Source of the DNA: Nodularia sp. (in: cyanobacteria)
GTDB lineage: Bacteria; Cyanobacteriota; Cyanobacteriia; Cyanobacteriales; Nostocaceae
Reading direction: 5' to 3'
DNA: 42,852 nucleotides
Assembly: GCA_007692755.1 (NCBI GenBank)
Contig: REBL01000108.1
Location: 1 to 42,852 of the forward strand
Under the pieces are notes generated by a model. That model was not told the DNA's origin and did no database searches. It saw nothing but the letters and a program-made list of their open reading frames with translations. Position numbers and translations under genes: made by a program. Of this stretch, positions 38,932 to 42,852 are shown piece by piece (positions within the stretch are counted from its first letter, which is position 1; the number at the start of each line of letters is the position of its first letter).

Positions 38932-39038
38932 CTTAACCTCCATTTGCAGATGACTCTACCTTGATTGTGACTTAAAAATCATCACACTTTTGATAACGTG
39001 AAATTTCAGCAACATTTTTTAGCATTGCCACAATAATT

Positions 39039-39731
39039 TTAGACTTCCTGGGGGACAGATTTCTGATATTCCAGGCGTAATTGTGGAACATCCACCCGTT
39101 CACCCTCATAAAACAGCACACGGCTGACTTCATTCAAACCCAATTCTGTAAACTGGGCTAATTCCGAATCAGACAAAGCCCAAGGAGGTCCATCAGGTTC
39201 TATATCTGTGTCTCGAAACCGATTTATCACTAATAAAGTTCCTGCTGCTGCAACTACAGAAGCCACTGACGCAATCACATTAGAACGGAGACTCAAAGGT
39301 AAAGCTTGGATATTCCTGATTTCTACAACTAAGTCAAAAGCCTGATGCCATTGTGAGGGTAGCGCCAATAAATCTGCAACTACATAGTTGACAGCAGAAT
39401 CAGGAAATCGTTGCTGACACCAATCAATAGCCGTGGGAGAAATATCAAAAGCAGTGACTTGAAAACCCCTGTCTGCTAAAGCTTCGGCATCATCTCCCAA
39501 ACCACACCCAATCACAAGGGCTGAATGTCCTTCACCGGAAATATTGCGACTAATCAGCCAATCTTGTAAATAGGGGTGCTGGGTTAACTTCGCCCAAGGA
39601 ATTTGAGTCACATCACCCTGAGACTGACTATACAAAACATCAAACCATGCAGTAGGATTAGACTCTTCCATAGCTTGAGTCGCTAATTCTTTCACCCGTT
39701 GCTGTAAACCTTCTGGTTGTTTCTCAAACAT
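39039..39731 (-). CDS. Class I SAM-dependent methyltransferase, TPMT-like
   Basis: 230 aa. SAM-binding motif I is ALVIGCGLGDDAEALADRG; motif II follows at VTAFDISPTAIDWCQQRFP, and VNYVVADLLALP is motif III. The length and LVVEIRNIQALPLSLR suggest the thiopurine methyltransferase-like family, with an unknown substrate here. A CTCTGCG dispersed repeat lies in its leader (39738-39765), and the M50 protease gene is upstream on the same strand, ending in a terminator. Confidence 0.82.
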   Translation of the reverse strand: MFEKQPEGLQQRVKELATQAMEESNPTAWFDVLYSQSQGDVTQIPWAKLTQHPYLQDWLISRNISGEGHSALVIGCGLGDDAEALADRGFQVTAFDISPTAIDWCQQRFPDSAVNYVVADLLALPSQWHQAFDLVVEIRNIQALPLSLRSNVIASVASVVAAAGTLLVINRFRDTDIEPDGPPWALSDSELAQFTELGLNEVSRVLFYEGERVDVPQLRLEYQKSVPQEV

Positions 39732-39737
39732 CTCTAA

Positions 39738-39765
39738 CTCTCTGCGCCTCTGCGCCTCTGCGTGA
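39738..39765. repeat. CTCTGCGCCTCTGCG dispersed repeat
   Basis: CTCTCTGCGCCTCTGCGCCT followed by CTGCGTGAAATAA lies in the 5-prime leader of the methyltransferase gene, the clearest copy of this family in the window. Confidence 0.7.
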
Positions 39766-39775
39766 AATAATTCAT

Positions 39776-39806
39776 TGAAAAACCCCCCAGAAATTCCCAG
39801 GGAGTT
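39776..39806 (-). terminator. Intrinsic terminator after the M50 protease gene
   Basis: On the minus strand AACTCCC and GGGGGTT arms (one G-T pair) with a 13-nt loop are followed by TTTTTC. It lies 28 bp after the protease stop (39834). Confidence 0.5.
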
Positions 39807-39833
39807 TGAAAGCTATTCGATTTTTCTAGACAA

Positions 39834-40958
39834 CTATACAGGATTAGGTTGAGTCTTATTTTGCAGTAACTGAATAATCGCTGCTTTTTCTAAAATTCCC
39901 ACCAGTACACCATTCTCACGAATCACAGAAAGGGTAGATAACTTTTGTTGTTCGAGTAACTGTACTACTTCCAACAGAGGTTTATCTGATTTGACAGTGG
40001 TGGATTGTTCAATGGACTTCATCACTGCGCTGACTGGAGTTTCAACCCACTGTGTTGTAGGAATAGTTCGCAAATCATCAATGTTAATTGCGCCGATTAA
40101 TTTTCCATCTTCATCAGTGACTAAAAATGCTTTCCAGTCTTGATTGTTAAAAATTCGTTGGTCGGCAAACTCTCTGAGGCTAGAATTGGCAGATACAATG
40201 GGGCTTTGGTTGGTAACAGCATCTTCTGCGGTCAAACCTGTGCATTTTTCCTGTACTCTGGCATATTGTGCTGTCTTTCCGGCATTTTGCAGCAAGAAGA
40301 AACCAATTAACAAGTTCCAGAAGTTGGCGAAGCTACCAAAGAATAATAGGGGAATTAAACCAGATGCGATCGCTACCCAACCAAATACTTGTCCAACTCG
40401 ACTAGCGAAAGATACACCTTTATAAGGATTACCTGTAATCTTCCACACAGCAGCTTTGAGGATATTACCACCATCTAAAGGCAAGCCAGGAATCAGGTTA
40501 AATAACGCTAATGCCAAGTTCACAGAAGCTAGAACACCAAGGATTGCGGCGGCTGCACCTGTGGCGGCGGTAGTTACACCAATCACTGTAAATACACCAC
40601 AGAGGACGAGGCTAACTAAAGGTCCCGCGATCGCCACCCAAAATGCATCGCCTGGAGTTTCCGATTCTTTTTCTAAGCTAGCCAAGCCACCAAATATAAA
40701 TAGGGTGATGGATTTAACATCGATACCTTGACTAATCGCGACAAAACTGTGTCCTAATTCATGGGCGACGACAGAGGCAAACAATAACAACGCTGTCATC
40801 AATCCCAGTGTTAAAGCCAATCCCCCAGATAACCAGGGAAATTGTGCCGTCAGTCCGCTGCTATAACTCCAAGCTACCAAGCCCAGAACTAGAAACCACG
40901 ACGGATGGATATAGAAGGGAATCCCGAAGAGATTACCAACGCGAATTGTGCCATTCAT
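39834..40958 (-). CDS. Site-2-type membrane metalloprotease (M50) with CBS pair
   Basis: 374 aa from the ATG at 40958 (MNGTIRVGNLFGIP, the family start); an upstream ATG adds seven residues. HELGH (residues 66-70) and the D162 in LIPGLPLDGG bind the zinc in transmembrane helices; the residues between form the remaining core. Two CBS domains (about 245-370) follow, sensing nucleotides or energy state. Such S2P-CBS proteases cut membrane-bound anti-sigma factors or regulate membrane protein quality. No sigma/anti-sigma pair is in the window. Confidence 0.93.
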   Translation of the reverse strand: MNGTIRVGNLFGIPFYIHPSWFLVLGLVAWSYSSGLTAQFPWLSGGLALTLGLMTALLLFASVVAHELGHSFVAISQGIDVKSITLFIFGGLASLEKESETPGDAFWVAIAGPLVSLVLCGVFTVIGVTTAATGAAAAILGVLASVNLALALFNLIPGLPLDGGNILKAAVWKITGNPYKGVSFASRVGQVFGWVAIASGLIPLLFFGSFANFWNLLIGFFLLQNAGKTAQYARVQEKCTGLTAEDAVTNQSPIVSANSSLREFADQRIFNNQDWKAFLVTDEDGKLIGAINIDDLRTIPTTQWVETPVSAVMKSIEQSTTVKSDKPLLEVVQLLEQQKLSTLSVIRENGVLVGILEKAAIIQLLQNKTQPNPV

Positions 40959-41074
40959 GCCGTACACCTTTAAATACATCTGCGAGAGATTTGCTTTCGC
41001 TTTTCTCTATGAATTTATTGTAACGTAATGTTAAAAAGTTTTAATCTTGGACATAGTTGTGGTAACCGCCCTAA

Positions 41075-41200
41075 AAGGATCGGTTGTTAGCAATCCTTCA
41101 ACAAGCGATCGCCGCAGGGTTTCAAATGCACATTCCTAAGCCAGTGGAACCAGATACTTTAGCCGCCGCAGTTGTGCAATTAGCTAAAAATAACTCGTAA
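41075..41200 (+). pseudogene. Response-regulator receiver domain 3-prime remnant
   Basis: The plus frame reads KDRLLAILQQAIAAGFQMHI, then PKPVEPDTLAAAVVQLAKNN and stops at 41200. The segment AAGFQMHIPKPVEPDTLAAAV is the last helix and conserved lysine (K after HIP) of a CheY-like receiver of the kind ending hybrid histidine kinases. An in-frame stop precedes it at 41072. The duplicated LLAILQQAIAAG suggests a small insertion. The rest of the gene is gone. Confidence 0.75.
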
Positions 41201-41224
41201 TTTACACTTTTCGGTTGACGAGTG

Positions 41225-42430
41225 TTAATGGATGGCAAAGTTAGACGGGTCTTGATCTCGTCTATGCTGAGTGGGAATAGGGTCTGGCTGCCCATTACCT
41301 GCAAGGGCTGCGGTTTTTTCCAGGGATTCCCGCAATCGCTTGGCTGCATAGATGGACATATCTCGTGGTACATTAATGCGATCGCGCAAATATCGTAGAG
41401 CCACATCAGACCCCGATGGAGGTACACAGACTTCACCAGTCATCATGTGAGTTAAAGCACAACGTAACGCTTGATCAAACAAATTATCATCTAAGGGATT
41501 AACTCGGATAATATTCATCCGGTGTTTGATAGTTCGTTGCAGAGCCTCCATGCGAGAGTTTTCCGGTTCTGGATAAGACACATCTGGCAGTCCAAACCAG
41601 GGGCCTTTATCCACCCGCGCCTTATTGAGAAGCATCTGAGTTTCGCCGTTTTCCCAACAGCCACCCATCTGGGGCGGTAAATCATGTGCGTGGGTGTGAA
41701 AGTCGCTCTGGGTACCGCAGTAGGTAGGTCGGCTTTCCATGGCCGCAAACCATGCGCCTAAGCGAGGGTTTTCCTCTCGCAGGGAATAGCCTTTGTAGTA
41801 GTAAAGGCTCGCATTCATCCGTTCGAGATATGGCGTAAAAATCACATCAACGATGCCGAAGCTATCCAGAAAGTAAGGGCTTGGGGTGCGACCCAGAGCC
41901 TCCTCAACCTTAGCCACCACTGTGATAAATTGTTCTCGGTTACGTTGTTCTTGTTGAGAGGAACCTGCTCTAGAACACAGCCAAATACACCAAGCTCTAA
42001 ATAAAAGTCGTTCTAATCGACGTAGAGTCAGCACCTTGGGGTCTTCCATCCCTTGGCTCAATGGAGCAAAAACCTGTTCCAAAGCGAGCAAAATATCATC
42101 GCTTTCCTTAATAATTCGTCCATCTAACTCGATTGCAGGGAGCATTCCCGATGGAACCTTACGTTTGTACCAACTTTCTTTTTCCCCGTAGCAGAACATT
42201 GTCACTTTTTCGATGCGATAGGGGATCTGTTTTTCCTCTAGCCATAACCAAACTTTTTGACAGTAAGGACACCAGGCGTGGTTATCGCGGTACAGCGTCA
42301 CCCGCACATCAGATTCAGGCTGACCAAACAAGCGTAATCTGGCTCTAGCGTTGGTGAGACCATTAACAGTATCTATTTGATAGTTCGTGAGTGTTTCTAG
42401 TTCTGGCCAGCTTAAGGGTGCAGTAGTCAT
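41225..42430 (-). CDS. Glutathione S-transferase family protein with extended C-terminus
   Basis: 401 aa, much longer than a classical GST (about 210). An N-terminal lead of 40 residues precedes a thioredoxin-fold domain with CPYC (residues 54-57) and [20 protein letters not shown], the cis-proline region. The helical GST C-domain follows ([16 protein letters not shown]). From about residue 285 there is an additional helical region ([20 protein letters not shown]) with no family I can name. A CxxC active site suggests glutaredoxin-like or omega-class thiol transfer. It lies next to the receiver remnant on the opposite strand. Confidence 0.85.
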   Translation of the reverse strand: MTTAPLSWPELETLTNYQIDTVNGLTNARARLRLFGQPESDVRVTLYRDNHAWCPYCQKVWLWLEEKQIPYRIEKVTMFCYGEKESWYKRKVPSGMLPAIELDGRIIKESDDILLALEQVFAPLSQGMEDPKVLTLRRLERLLFRAWCIWLCSRAGSSQQEQRNREQFITVVAKVEEALGRTPSPYFLDSFGIVDVIFTPYLERMNASLYYYKGYSLREENPRLGAWFAAMESRPTYCGTQSDFHTHAHDLPPQMGGCWENGETQMLLNKARVDKGPWFGLPDVSYPEPENSRMEALQRTIKHRMNIIRVNPLDDNLFDQALRCALTHMMTGEVCVPPSGSDVALRYLRDRINVPRDMSIYAAKRLRESLEKTAALAGNGQPDPIPTQHRRDQDPSNFAIH

Positions 42431-42489
42431 GGGTGAGATAATTAGGACTTTTCTTGAATCTACAATATTTTCAAGTACATATATCCCGA

Positions 42490-42852
42490 CTACCTGCCAA
42501 CATATTTACTAAACAATTGAATAGCATCGGCAACATTGATATCGCCATCCCCATTGGCATCCAAGAAAGAATTTAATACAGAATTTCCACCAGATTGGGG
42601 ATTTTGGGTATTACTACCAGATTGCAACAAATTTAATACTATAGGCACAATCACAGGTAACAATTGCATAATTGTACCAGCATCCAATCCTGTCTGTTGA
42701 GAAGCTGCCTGTGCTACCTGCTGTTGCGTTTGAGGGGCAAACAGACAACTTACAGCTTCAGGGTTAGAAGAAGTTCCAGCATATTGATTAACTAATCCTT
42801 GGGTTGCTTCATTACCTTCTGAGGCTTGCTTCTGCTGTAAAGAAGAACGTAC
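42490..42852 (-). CDS. DUF937-family protein with C-terminal dockerin/EF-hand-like loop (partial)
   Basis: The minus frame is open from the right edge to the TAA at 42490 (120 codons, no start inside the window), so the N-terminus is missing. A helical Gln-rich segment is followed by [20 protein letters not shown], as in DUF937/YidB-like proteins. The C-terminus, [19 protein letters not shown], is a calcium-binding EF-hand/dockerin-type loop (D-x-N-x-D-x-D). Function is unknown. It reads toward the GST-like gene with a 59-bp gap. Confidence 0.65.
   Translation of the reverse strand, partial: VRSSLQQKQASEGNEATQGLVNQYAGTSSNPEAVSCLFAPQTQQQVAQAASQQTGLDAGTIMQLLPVIVPIVLNLLQSGSNTQNPQSGGNSVLNSFLDANGDGDINVADAIQLFSKYVGR

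Noticed and set aside
41122..41436. Minus-strand ORF of 104 aa across the receiver remnant and GST 3-prime end
   Set aside because: It is in another frame of the GST gene and the remnant; no family features.

Overview
The window reads as chromosome from a filamentous, probably heterocyst-forming cyanobacterium (Nostocales, Nostoc/Anabaena-like). The grounds are four IsiA/Pcb chlorophyll-antenna genes (one fused to a PsaL domain), a separate atpB-atpE cluster, DUF1824, DUF29, lrtA-type HPF and a CcmS-like protein. The HIP1 octamer GCGATCGC recurs throughout, and 7-bp tandem repeats (STRRs) and CTCTGCG/CGCAGAG dispersed repeats lie between many genes. Genus is inference; no 16S or tRNA gene was found.

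Layout. 1-1655: left-edge minus-strand pair, a MotA/TolQ/ExbB (ZorA-like) proton-channel protein with a long helical tail and a 121-aa unknown. 1656-9508: iron-starvation light-harvesting island (isiA3-like, isiA2-PsaL fusion, isiB flavodoxin, isiC, isiA, a fourth pcb, two small cyanobacterial proteins), preceded by an orphan minus-strand terminator that suggests a small RNA. 9509-15600: siderophore-iron uptake operon (AraC/PchR regulator, TonB-dependent receptor with AMIN domain, lipoprotein binding protein, MFS transporter) with a 21-bp-period tandem operator next to the receptor promoter. 15601-16094: gene remnants. 16095-20374: carbon metabolism (gap, tal, ackA) and a small secreted basic protein. 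20499-22479: ATP synthase beta and epsilon. 22480-25204: TnpB/IS605 remnant, DUF29 protein, PLD/EF-hand/HhH lipoprotein. 25328-29971: cysteine desulfurase, then an overlapping four-gene run XPB-type helicase, DUF790 (Bax1-like) nuclease, antitoxin, PIN toxin. 30039-36892: CcmS-like protein, ABC exporter, four-helix-bundle protein, SPFH protein, DUF1824, a MITE-like element, ABC-F ATPase, PrxQ. 37108-42852: HPF/LrtA, LipB, a 37-aa membrane mini-protein, methyltransferase, M50-CBS protease, receiver-domain remnant, GST-like protein and a partial DUF937 protein.

How they work together. The first 15.6 kb is a coherent iron-deficiency locus: antenna rings for photosystem I, an iron-free replacement for ferredoxin, and scavenging of ferric siderophores under an activator gene placed just upstream of the receptor. 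The XPB-DUF790-TA run is the best candidate for an under-described system: a helicase-nuclease pair known from archaea, transcribed with what looks like a PIN addiction module. The ZorA-like gene at the left edge may be the start of an anti-phage or envelope motor locus lying mostly outside the window. Product calls come from reading translations by eye; no database search was run.
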